Below are positions 37,589-45,647 of a stretch of DNA of 64,000 nt, one piece after another. The stretch covers positions 620,001-684,000 of the forward strand of contig NZ_AP024600.1 of NCBI RefSeq assembly GCF_036322585.1, in the 5' to 3' direction. The stretch is from Luteolibacter sp. LG18 (GTDB lineage Bacteria > Verrucomicrobiota > Verrucomicrobiia > Verrucomicrobiales > Akkermansiaceae). The position numbers were made by a program, and so were the translations under genes. Under the pieces are notes generated by a model, which did not search any database, was not told the DNA's origin, and was given only the letters and a program-made list of their open reading frames with translations. Within the stretch, counting starts at the first letter, position 1, and the number at the start of each line of letters is the position of its first letter.

Positions 37589-38578
37589 TCACCACTGCAC
37601 CGCGGCCGCCGCCCAGGTCAGGCCAGCCCCGAACACGACGAGCACGATGTTGTCCCCGCGCTTGAAAGCGCCGGTGCGGTTCGCCTCGTCCAGCGCGATC
37701 GCCACGGCGGCGGCCGAGGTGTTGCCGTACTTGTCGAGATTCACGAACACGCGCTCGTTCGGCACCGCGAGGCGATCGGCGATGGCGTCGATGATGCGCA
37801 GGTTCGCCTGGTGCGGAATCACGCAGGCGATGTCCTCCGGCTGGAGGCCGGAACGCTCGATCACCTTCTCGGCGGCTTCCTTCATGCGGGTGACCGCGTG
37901 CTTGAAGACCTCCTTGCCGAGCATCGCCAGCGTGGCGAGGTGGTCGTTGGCGTTGTCGATGGTGATCGGGCAGGCGGAACCACCGCCGGGGATGTTGAGA
38001 AGATGGGTCTGGTTGCCATCGGTGCCCATCTCGGTGGCAAGAATGCGGCCCTCGCCCGGCTGCGCGGCACGCAGCACGGCGGCACCGGCTCCGTCACCGA
38101 AGAGCACGCAGGTCGAGCGGTCCTCCCAGTTCACGAAGGCGGACAGCTTCTCCGCGCCGATGATGAGCGCGTTCTTGAAGGCATCCGCCTCGATCAGGCG
38201 CTTCGCCATCTTCATGGCATAGAGGAAGCCCGAGCAGGCCGCGGAAATGTCAAACGCCACCGCCTTCGCCGCGCCGAGGTTCCGCTGCACGTAGCAGGCG
38301 GTGGCGGGAGTCAGGGTGTCCGGGGTGATGGTGGCGACGATGATCAGTTCGATCTCCGAAGCCGCGAGGCCCGCCTGTTCCAGCGCACGCTCGGCGGCCT
38401 TGGTGGCGAGGTGGGAGGTGAACTCCCCTTCCGCGGCGATGCGGCGCTCCTTGATACCGGTGCGGGTGAAAATCCACTCGTCGGAGGTCTCCACCATCTG
38501 GGCCAGATCGGCGTTGGAGAGAACCTTTTCCGGCACATAGCTGCCGGTGCCTGCGATCGTGACGGCGGTGTCGCTCAT
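37589..38578 (-). CDS. fabH: Beta-ketoacyl-ACP synthase III
   Basis: A 329-residue condensing enzyme that starts fatty acid synthesis by joining acetyl-CoA (or another primer) with malonyl-ACP. The triad is visible: Cys115 in DISAACSGFLYAM, His256 in VIPHQANLRI and Asn286 in KYGNTSAAAV. Length and N-terminus (MSDTAVTIAGTGSYVP) are normal. FabH genes often directly follow plsX; here it is on the same strand as plsX but separated from it by a GH43 gene on the other strand and a small membrane-protein gene. Confidence 0.95.
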   Translation of the reverse strand: MSDTAVTIAGTGSYVPEKVLSNADLAQMVETSDEWIFTRTGIKERRIAAEGEFTSHLATKAAERALEQAGLAASEIELIIVATITPDTLTPATACYVQRNLGAAKAVAFDISAACSGFLYAMKMAKRLIEADAFKNALIIGAEKLSAFVNWEDRSTCVLFGDGAGAAVLRAAQPGEGRILATEMGTDGNQTHLLNIPGGGSACPITIDNANDHLATLAMLGKEVFKHAVTRMKEAAEKVIERSGLQPEDIACVIPHQANLRIIDAIADRLAVPNERVFVNLDKYGNTSAAAVAIALDEANRTGAFKRGDNIVLVVFGAGLTWAAAAVQW

Positions 38579-38730
38579 GTCTGGCGGGGAAAGTGGGAGG
38601 CGGGGGCCGGGTTGTCCAGCCCGGGGTGGGCGAACGTTTCACCACCGAAAAAACCCTCTCTCCTATCCGCCCTGCCATTCCGGAAAGGACGGTTGCAGGC
38701 GGATCGTTGTGGGGGAGGTTGAAATCCGCC

Positions 38731-39657
38731 ATGAAACCCACCCTCGCCGCCCTACTCCTGCTCACGGTTCATGCCATGGCGGCCAATCCGGTAATGCCCG
38801 GCGCCGATCCCCACGCCACGATCATCGACGGCACCCTCTGGCTCCACCCGACCCGCAGCAAGGGCGGCGGCACCTTCCTGGCCTTTTCCTCGAAAGACCT
38901 CGTCCACTGGCAGGAGCGCGGCCCGATCCTCGACTTCAAGGACATCCCGTGGGTGGCAGCGGACGGCCGCGCCAAACACGGCGCCTGGGCCCCCTGCTTG
39001 GTCGCGAAAGGCGGCAAATACTACTTCTACTTCTCAGCCGGCCCGCAGGATCCCACCCACCCCTCGCGGATCGGGGTGGCCACCGGCGACTCCCCCGCCG
39101 GACCCTTCAAGGATTCCGGAAAGCCCCTGCTTTCCGGTGGAAATGGCTTCGAAGCGATCGACCCGATGGTGTTCATCAACCCCGCCGACAAGCGCCCCCT
39201 GCTCTACGCCGGAGGCAGCGCGGGCTCGAAACTGCGGGTCTTCGAACTGAAACCGGAGATGACCTCCATTCTCCGCGAGATCCCGGTCGAAACCCCGCCC
39301 CAGTTCACGGAAGGAGCCTTCATCCACCACCACGGCAGCCTCTACCACCTGACCTACAGCCACGGAAACTACCGGGACGACACCTACTCCGTCCACTACG
39401 CGACCTCCACCTCCGCGACCGGCCCGTGGACCTACCGCGGCGTGCTGCTGAAAAGCGACGACCGCCACAAGGGCCCCGGCCACCACGCCATCGTGGAAGA
39501 CCCCAAGCTCGGCTGGCTGATCGTCTACCACCGCTGGGAGGCCAAGGGCCCCGGCCCCTACACCGGCTCACGGCAAATCGCCATCGACCGTATCACCTAC
39601 GGCGCGGACGGGTTCTTGAAACCCGTCATGCAAACCGACGAAGGAGTCAGTCGGTGA
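38731..39657 (+). CDS. Glycoside hydrolase family 43 protein, secreted
   Basis: A 308-residue enzyme with a signal peptide (MKPTLAALLLLTVHAMA) and a five-bladed propeller. The three GH43 catalytic positions are visible: Asp26 (PGADPHATI), Asp144 (EAIDPMVFIN) and Glu194 (FTEGAFIHHHG). Such enzymes release arabinose or xylose from plant polysaccharides. A purine-rich GGGGGAGG lies about 13 bp upstream of the ATG, one of the few clear ribosome binding sites here. The in-frame extension to 38593 is not needed. It sits in reverse orientation between plsX and fabH. Confidence 0.87.
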   Translation: MKPTLAALLLLTVHAMAANPVMPGADPHATIIDGTLWLHPTRSKGGGTFLAFSSKDLVHWQERGPILDFKDIPWVAADGRAKHGAWAPCLVAKGGKYYFYFSAGPQDPTHPSRIGVATGDSPAGPFKDSGKPLLSGGNGFEAIDPMVFINPADKRPLLYAGGSAGSKLRVFELKPEMTSILREIPVETPPQFTEGAFIHHHGSLYHLTYSHGNYRDDTYSVHYATSTSATGPWTYRGVLLKSDDRHKGPGHHAIVEDPKLGWLIVYHRWEAKGPGPYTGSRQIAIDRITYGADGFLKPVMQTDEGVSR

Positions 39658-40036
39658 AATGAACACCCTGCCGATGCCGGGCGGCGAACAAGCGGGTCGC
39701 GAGCAAGTAGGCCCAAAAGACCAGGCCTCCCAGAATCAACCCCGGCAACACTCCGATCAGCGGGTTCGCGGACACCGCAATGCCCAACAGGGGTAAATAA
39801 GGCACTACCGACCACCGGGCCAACGCGACCGGCGTTCCTTTCCACAACGCGCCCGAGATTCCCGCCCCCACTAGCGCCAGCGCCAGGTGAATTGCCCCCA
39901 GCCCCAAAGCGAGAAACCCGGCTGAAGCCGGATGGCTGTCGGCTTTGTTCGAATAGAGGTAGAGGAAGAAAAACGACGCCACCATGGCCCCCGCACCCGC
40001 GAGCCACGCTACCGCCACAGCGGTCAGATTCAGCAT
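39647..40036 (-). CDS. Small four-helix membrane protein, unknown
   Basis: About 129 residues from MLNLTAVAVAWLAGAG; starts further upstream to 40066 are possible. There are four hydrophobic segments (about 3-24, 40-62, 70-90 and 92-115) with short loops and a basic C-terminus (FAARHRQGVHFTD). No family is recognised. Its 3' end overlaps the convergent GH43 gene by 11 bp. It lies downstream of plsX on the same strand and may be read from that operon. Confidence 0.6.
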   Translation of the reverse strand: MLNLTAVAVAWLAGAGAMVASFFFLYLYSNKADSHPASAGFLALGLGAIHLALALVGAGISGALWKGTPVALARWSVVPYLPLLGIAVSANPLIGVLPGLILGGLVFWAYLLATRLFAARHRQGVHFTD

Positions 40037-40120
40037 GCGCATCCGCTGCATGCAGCCACTCCACACGAAACCTCCCGCAGGAACAAGCTCCCGCGGAACG
40101 CTTCCAAGTCAGCCGCAGCC

Positions 40121-41152
40121 TCAGGCCTCCGCCGGAGACTTCGATGCCGCCAGGGCAGCAAGCGCCTCCTCGATGTGCGGATTGACCTGATGGTCGACCG
40201 TCTCCATCCCCACACGGATCGCATTCCGCACCGCGGTGGCGGTCGAGCCGCCGTGGGCGATGATGACCACGCCGTTCACGCCGAGCAGCGGGCTGCCGCC
40301 GTAGCTTTCGGCGCTGGCCTTCTGCTTGAGCGCCTTGAACGCGCCTTGGGAAATCACCGCGCCGAGCATCCGCACCGGGCTGGCCTTGATCTCGGTCTTG
40401 AGCCACTTCGACACCGCCTTGGCAGTGGCCTCGGCGGTCTTCAACACCACGTTGCCGAGGAAACCGTCGCACAGGACGATGTCCAGTTCGGTCTCGAACA
40501 GGTCGTGGCCCTCGACATTGCCGATGAAATTGATGCCCGGGGTTTCCTTGAGGCGCTTGAAAGTCTCCTTGGTGAAGGCCGTGCCCTTCTCATCCTCTTC
40601 ACCGTTCGACATCAGGCCGACGGTCGGGTTCTTCTTGCCCAGCACGTGGCGGGCGTAGGCGGTGCCCATCACCGCGTAGGTCACGAGATGGTCCGGAGTG
40701 GCTTCCGGGTTCGCGCCCGCGTCGAGGATGTTGCACTGGCCGTGCTCGTTCGGCAGCGCGGAGGCGATCCCGGCGCGGTCCACGCCCTTCAGCGTGCGCA
40801 GTTTCAGGATCGCGGCGGCCACCGCGGCCCCGGTGTTGCCGGCGGAGACGAAGGCATCGGCCTTGCCTTCCTTCACCATGTCCATCGCGATGCTGATGGA
40901 CGATTGGCGCTTCTTCCGCACGGTCTTCGCGCCCGGCTCGGCCATGCCGATCACCTCGGGCGCGTGGACGATGCTCACCCGCGGATCGGCGAGGCTGAGG
41001 CCATGTTTCGCGCATTCCCCCTCGAGCACCGGCTGGTCACCGACCAAGTAAAGGTGCTGGAGATTCGGATACAGGCGGAGGGCGTCGATCGCGCCCACGA
41101 TGTTCACGGTGGGGGCGTGGTCACCGCCCATGGCGTCCAAAGCGACTTTCAT
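40121..41152 (-). CDS. plsX: Phosphate acyltransferase
   Basis: A 343-residue enzyme making acyl-phosphate from acyl-ACP for phospholipid synthesis. The start MKVALDAMGGDHAP is the typical PlsX N-terminus; the frame is open to 41179. Further landmarks are DAFVSAGNTGAAVAAAIL, LDAGANPEATPDHLVTYAVM, VGLMSNGEEDEKGT and FIGNVEGHDLF. It lies in the conserved order yceD-rpmF-plsX. The usual next gene, fabH, is displaced 1.5 kb downstream. Confidence 0.95.
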   Translation of the reverse strand: MKVALDAMGGDHAPTVNIVGAIDALRLYPNLQHLYLVGDQPVLEGECAKHGLSLADPRVSIVHAPEVIGMAEPGAKTVRKKRQSSISIAMDMVKEGKADAFVSAGNTGAAVAAAILKLRTLKGVDRAGIASALPNEHGQCNILDAGANPEATPDHLVTYAVMGTAYARHVLGKKNPTVGLMSNGEEDEKGTAFTKETFKRLKETPGINFIGNVEGHDLFETELDIVLCDGFLGNVVLKTAEATAKAVSKWLKTEIKASPVRMLGAVISQGAFKALKQKASAESYGGSPLLGVNGVVIIAHGGSTATAVRNAIRVGMETVDHQVNPHIEEALAALAASKSPAEA

Positions 41153-41253
41153 GCGGAGATATTCGGGAAAACTGAGCAAACGGTGTACGCCAAATCACCG
41201 CGTCCGGGAAGCCCGGCGCGGTGATTGGAGAAAAGAAGCATCAGAAGAGCGCC

Positions 41254-41436
41254 TCAGAGGGCCTCGACCGTCAGCACCTGGCGGCTGCGGTAGTAACCGC
41301 AGGACGGGCAGGCGATGTGCGAGGGGATGCGGGTACCGCATTCCGGGCAGCTCTTGAGGATCGGGGCGCGCCAGCGGGTTGCGCCACGGCGCATTTTCGA
41401 GCGGCTCTTGGATTGGCGGCGTTTTGGGACTGCCAT
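41254..41436 (-). CDS. rpmF: 50S ribosomal protein L32
   Basis: A 60-residue protein: MAVPKRRQSKSRSKMRRGAT at the N-terminus, then a zinc-ribbon formed by CPECG and CPSCG, ending YYRSRQVLTVEAL. The four cysteines mark the zinc-binding form of L32. It starts 14 bp after the yceD stop and precedes plsX by about 100 bp. The gene is embedded in a larger spurious open frame on the same strand that extends to 43167. Confidence 0.95.
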   Translation of the reverse strand: MAVPKRRQSKSRSKMRRGATRWRAPILKSCPECGTRIPSHIACPSCGYYRSRQVLTVEAL

Positions 41437-41450
41437 GGTAGTAGAGTCGG

Positions 41451-41954
41451 TTAGTGTTGGTCCTTTAGGTCCTTGAGCGCGTCGAGGGCGGTCCAACGGT
41501 CGTCGGTCCCTGCGCGGGGGGCGGTCTCTACATCGTCTCCCTCCGGTTTGTCCACTGCTAAATAGCGGGAATCGATTTCGCACTGCTGCGGCTCGTCCCC
41601 ATCCTCGCACCGCGGGTCGATCGGAAAGTGGATCAAAACCTCTTCCCGCAAGGCTTCGGTGACGTCGAGCTCCCCCTCGGTGGTGATTTCCTGGGACACC
41701 GCCGCGCTTTCCAGCCGGATGGTCTGGGTGAAGGGGTGGAGCGTCCGGACGCAGATGAATTCGAAGGGCGCGGACAGGCTGCCGGTCAGCAGCAGCTCGG
41801 AGCCGAAACGCTGCACGAAAAGCTCGTATTCCAAGGGCCCGGTGGCCTTCGCGTCCCCTTCCGGGAGGTCGAAAATGTCCGCTGGCAGCTCTCCGGAGAC
41901 GTTTTTCCCGTCCTCCGGCAAGGTGCTCAGATCGATCAGCAAGCGTTTCTGCAT
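41451..41954 (-). CDS. yceD: YceD/DUF177 family protein
   Basis: A 167-residue acidic protein starting MQKRLLIDLSTLPEDG. The family core is visible: GPLEYELFVQRFGSELLLTG, APFEFICVRTLHPF and the acidic DVTEALREEVLIHFPIDPRCEDG region. DUF177 proteins are encoded directly before rpmF and are linked to 23S rRNA accumulation in plants and E. coli. The position 14 bp upstream of rpmF confirms the assignment. The frame is open to 41987, but the internal Met fits the family start. Confidence 0.9.
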   Translation of the reverse strand: MQKRLLIDLSTLPEDGKNVSGELPADIFDLPEGDAKATGPLEYELFVQRFGSELLLTGSLSAPFEFICVRTLHPFTQTIRLESAAVSQEITTEGELDVTEALREEVLIHFPIDPRCEDGDEPQQCEIDSRYLAVDKPEGDDVETAPRAGTDDRWTALDALKDLKDQH

Positions 41955-42123
41955 GCCGGATAGTAATCCATGCCGCCCATCCGCCAAGCGGAACCCGCTG
42001 CCGCCCGGGCCCCGGAGAGGTCATCTGCGCGCCAAAACCATCCAGTTTCTTTCCCATCTTGACGCTTGTGCCCGGGCCCCCGCTCGCCAATCTCGCGCCA
42101 GAACCATTCGCTCTATTCGTTTT

Positions 42124-43182
42124 ATGCCTATCGACATCGCACTGCTCAGCCGTATTTGCGAAGCCCCCGGTGCCCCCGGTTTTGAAAAGGAGATCCGCGC
42201 CCTCGTCCTCAAGGAACTCGATGGCCTGGCCGACGAGATCCGCACCGACAACATGGGCAACGTCGTGGCCCTCAAGAAGGGCAAGTCCTCCGAGAAGCGC
42301 GTGATGGCCGCCGCCCATATGGACGAGATCGGCTTCATCGTCACCCATGTCGACGACAAGGGCTTCGTCCGCTTCAATCCCGTGGGCGGATTCGACCCGA
42401 AAACCCTCACCTCCCAGCGCGTCCTCATCCACGGCAAGAAGGACATCCTCGGCGTGATGGGCTCGAAGCCCACCCACATTATGTCCCCGGAAGAGCGGAA
42501 CAAGGTCCCCCAGATCAAGGACTACTTCATCGACACCGGCATGCCGAAGAAGGAGCTGGAGAAGTTCGTGGAGGTCGGGAATTTCGTCACCCGCTACAGC
42601 CCGCTGATGGAGCTGGGCGATTGTGTGAACGTGAAGTCCCTCGACAACCGCGCCTCCGTCTTCCTGCTCATCGAGACGCTGCGGGCGCTCAAGAAGGCCA
42701 AGAAGAAGCCGTCCTACGATTTCTACGCCGTCTTCACCGTGCAGGAGGAAATCGGCCTCCGCGGCGCCGGCCCGGCCGCGCTGGAGATCAAGCCGGACTT
42801 CTCCTTCGGCCTGGACACCACCATCGCCTACGACGTCCCGGGCTCGACGCCGCAGGAACGCTGCACCGCCCTCGGTGAGGGCGCGGCGATCAAGATCATG
42901 GATTCCTCGGTGATCTGCGACTACCGCATGGTGGCCTACATGAAAGCCGTGGCGGAGCGGAACTCGATCAAGTGGCAGCCGGAGATCCTCGCCGCCGGCG
43001 GCACGGACACGGCGCAGCTCCAGCGGATGGTGCCGGGCGGCTCGATCGCCGGCGCGGTGTCGATCCCGACCCGCCACATCCACCAGACGATCGAAACCAC
43101 GAACAAGAAGGACCTGGCGGCCTGCATCGAGCTGCTGACGGCCTGCGTGTGCGAACTGGAAGGTCACGATTGGTCGTTCTGA
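42124..43182 (+). CDS. M42 family metalloaminopeptidase / endoglucanase-like peptidase
   Basis: A 352-residue cytoplasmic peptidase of the M42 (glutamyl aminopeptidase, FrvX/TET-like) family. Metal ligands and catalytic residues visible are His65 and Asp67 in AAHMDEIG, Asp174 in SLDNRASVF, the Glu pair in FTVQEEIGLRG (208-209), Asp231 in GLDTTIAYD, and a His in IPTRHIHQTIE. The family forms large tetrahedral dodecamers and trims short peptides. The start MPIDIALLSRICEAPGAPG is typical; the open frame from 41659 is antisense to yceD. A terminator follows. Confidence 0.92.
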   Translation: MPIDIALLSRICEAPGAPGFEKEIRALVLKELDGLADEIRTDNMGNVVALKKGKSSEKRVMAAAHMDEIGFIVTHVDDKGFVRFNPVGGFDPKTLTSQRVLIHGKKDILGVMGSKPTHIMSPEERNKVPQIKDYFIDTGMPKKELEKFVEVGNFVTRYSPLMELGDCVNVKSLDNRASVFLLIETLRALKKAKKKPSYDFYAVFTVQEEIGLRGAGPAALEIKPDFSFGLDTTIAYDVPGSTPQERCTALGEGAAIKIMDSSVICDYRMVAYMKAVAERNSIKWQPEILAAGGTDTAQLQRMVPGGSIAGAVSIPTRHIHQTIETTNKKDLAACIELLTACVCELEGHDWSF

Positions 43183-43225
43183 CCGTGGCGGCGCTTTCCA
43201 AGCGCCCAGCCTCTACCTCATTTCG

Positions 43226-43257
43226 AAAAGCCGCTCCGGGAATGGGGCGGCTTTTTT
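43226..43257 (+). terminator. Terminator of the M42 peptidase gene
   Basis: AAAAGCCGCTCC (43226-43237) pairs with GGGGCGGCTTTT (43244-43255; one G-U), followed by TT. Confidence 0.88.
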
Positions 43258-43310
43258 GTGGAGGGGAACCACGATCGAGCGGATTCGTGGAAAGTTCTCG
43301 GACAAGCAGC

Positions 43311-43506
43311 GCCCCAACGGGGCGTGATGAGATAGCCCAGGGCAACGCCCTGGGTAAGCGCGGGCTTCGTGACGAGCCCTGAAAGGGCGGGATGAGGAGG
43401 GTATCCGGCTTCTTGCCCCGGCATTCCGCCCCTTCGGGGCTCGACTCCTACCGACTCCACCACCCGGGGCGCTGCCCCGGGCTGTCACATGACGCCCCGT
43501 TGGGGC
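43311..43506. repeat. 196-bp composite palindromic intergenic repeat
   Basis: Seven short hairpins follow each other: GCCCC-AAC-GGGGC (43311-43323), CCCAGGGC-AAC-GCCCTGGG (43336-43354), GGGCT/AGCCC (about 43362-43379), GCCCT-GAA-AGGGC (43376-43388), GCCCC-TTC-GGGGC (43428-43440), CCCGGGGC-GCT-GCCCCGGG (43463-43481) and GCCCC-GTT-GGGGC (43494-43506). The first and last are reverse complements, so the whole element is an inverted structure. No coding frame is convincing. Confidence 0.75.
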
Positions 43507-43857
43507 TTTCTGCATAGCGATTCAGCCTAGTCGCTCGAAAACTTCGGCCGGGCTTCATCTTCCATCCGTGATTGCCTTACACTGCTCAGGTGCACAGCAT
43601 TGGGCGGATTTTAAAATTTCGGATGCCTTAATGGTGCGGATTGGGGCGCTTTGGGGCGATTCCGACACGAATATTTCAGATTTCCTGACTATATTTTTTG
43701 AATTTCGCGAAGCGGGATCGGTGTCGAGGGGATGACGAATTTTTTCATACCCCAAGAGGTGGTAGGCGGGGGTTGAGGGAGGGGTTCGCAGGGCCTTCAT
43801 TTTTCAAGGGCTAGCGCGTTGCCAAGGTTTTTCATGCGGCGGCTTCATGGGGCACAC
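43507..43857. other. Intergenic, no gene seen
   Basis: About 350 bp that are AT-richer than the surroundings, with runs such as TATATTTTTTGAATTT. A minus-strand frame (43555-43800) encodes a composition-poor 81-residue peptide without recognisable features and is not called. The region probably holds 5' untranslated and promoter DNA for nrdB. Confidence 0.5.
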
Positions 43858-43873
43858 CCACTAGATGTAGTGT
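43858..43873 (+). promoter_or_regulatory. NrdR-like box upstream of nrdB
   Basis: CCACTAGATGTAGTGT matches the NrdR box ACACTATATATAGTGT at 13 of 16 positions and is itself an inverted repeat (CACTA/TAGTG). A weaker second match begins near 43890, about three helix turns on, the spacing typical of NrdR box pairs. Confidence 0.65.
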
Positions 43874-44027
43874 TGTGAATAATTTGTGGATACCATATGA
43901 GGAAAACCTGCGTTGACCGTGACCAACCGCTTATGGCAATCTCGCCGACGCTGCTCGCCTCCCGGGAGCAGCCGCCCGCCGCCCCTCGGCAACCTTCTCA
44001 AGACCAGTCCCAGACCGTTTCGCAGCC

Positions 44028-45116
<1,089 letters not shown>

Positions 45117-45123
45117 CGCCTGA

Positions 45124-45159
45124 GTTTGTCAGTTTTCAGTGTTCAGTTTTCAGGAAGAG
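45124..45159 (+). repeat. Left inverted repeat flanking the four-helix-bundle gene
   Basis: GTTTGTCAG followed by TTTTCAGTGTTCAGTTTTCAGGAAGAG-type sequence. It is the reverse complement of 45555-45590 at 33 of 36 positions and begins 8 bp after the nrdB stop. Related copies lie at 54019 and 55244. Confidence 0.85.
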
Positions 45160-45183
45160 AAGAAGCAGCAAAGAAGCCCCACC

Positions 45184-45564
45184 ATGGCCCTGACCACCTT
45201 CGAGGATCTCGACGTTTGGAAACGCGGTTGCCAGCTCGCGGTGGATCTCTGCGTCGCGACCTCCGATTCCAAGGAATACGCACTGAAAGACCAGATGCAG
45301 CGCGCCGCGATCTCGGTCCCTTCCAATATCGCCGAAGGGGCCGAACGTGACAGTGACCGGGATTTCATCCGGTTCCTCCGCATCAGCAAAGGCTCCTGCG
45401 GCGAACTCCGCACCCAGCTCTACATCAGCGAACGCGTCCGCAAAAAACTCGGTCAACCGCCGATCGAAGGCTCCCGCGAGATGATCCAGGAAACCCGCCA
45501 GATTTCCGCCATGCTCCAAGGTCTCATCCGCAGCATCGACTCCCGCCGTCCCTCCTCTTCCTGA
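45184..45564 (+). CDS. Four-helix-bundle protein (23S rRNA intervening-sequence protein family)
   Basis: A 126-residue protein with the IVP/S23 family pattern: TTFEDLDVWKRGCQLAVDL at the N-terminus, then LKDQMQRAAISVPSNIAEGA and DFIRFLRISKGSCGELRTQL. The start MALTTFEDLDVW matches the family. Related genes occur in 23S rRNA intervening sequences and as free-standing genes; their function is unknown. This one lies between nrdB and nrdA and is bracketed by inverted repeats. Its stop codon is formed by the right repeat, so gene and repeats look like one inserted cassette. Confidence 0.88.
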   Translation: MALTTFEDLDVWKRGCQLAVDLCVATSDSKEYALKDQMQRAAISVPSNIAEGAERDSDRDFIRFLRISKGSCGELRTQLYISERVRKKLGQPPIEGSREMIQETRQISAMLQGLIRSIDSRRPSSS

Positions 45565-45590
45565 AAACTGAACACTGAAAACCAGCAAAC
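45555..45590 (-). repeat. Right inverted repeat flanking the four-helix-bundle gene
   Basis: Inverted partner of 45124-45159. It contains the TGA stop of the IVP gene (45562-45564) and ends 57 bp before nrdA. Confidence 0.85.
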
Positions 45591-45647
45591 TGTTCAGCCC
45601 TTCTCCCTTTCCATTTTCCCTTAGCCCCACCCCAACGACTCAAAGCC

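Noticed and set aside
41254-43167. 637-codon minus-strand open frame
   Set aside because: Only the last 60 codons (rpmF) are a real gene; the rest is antisense to the M42 peptidase gene or in another frame over yceD.
43311-43506. CRISPR array
   Set aside because: The repeated units are palindromes of different sequence with irregular spacing, not identical direct repeats with spacers. No cas genes are present.
43555-43800. 81-codon minus-strand frame in the nrdB upstream region
   Set aside because: No recognisable features, lies in AT-richer intergenic DNA and is not supported by neighbours.
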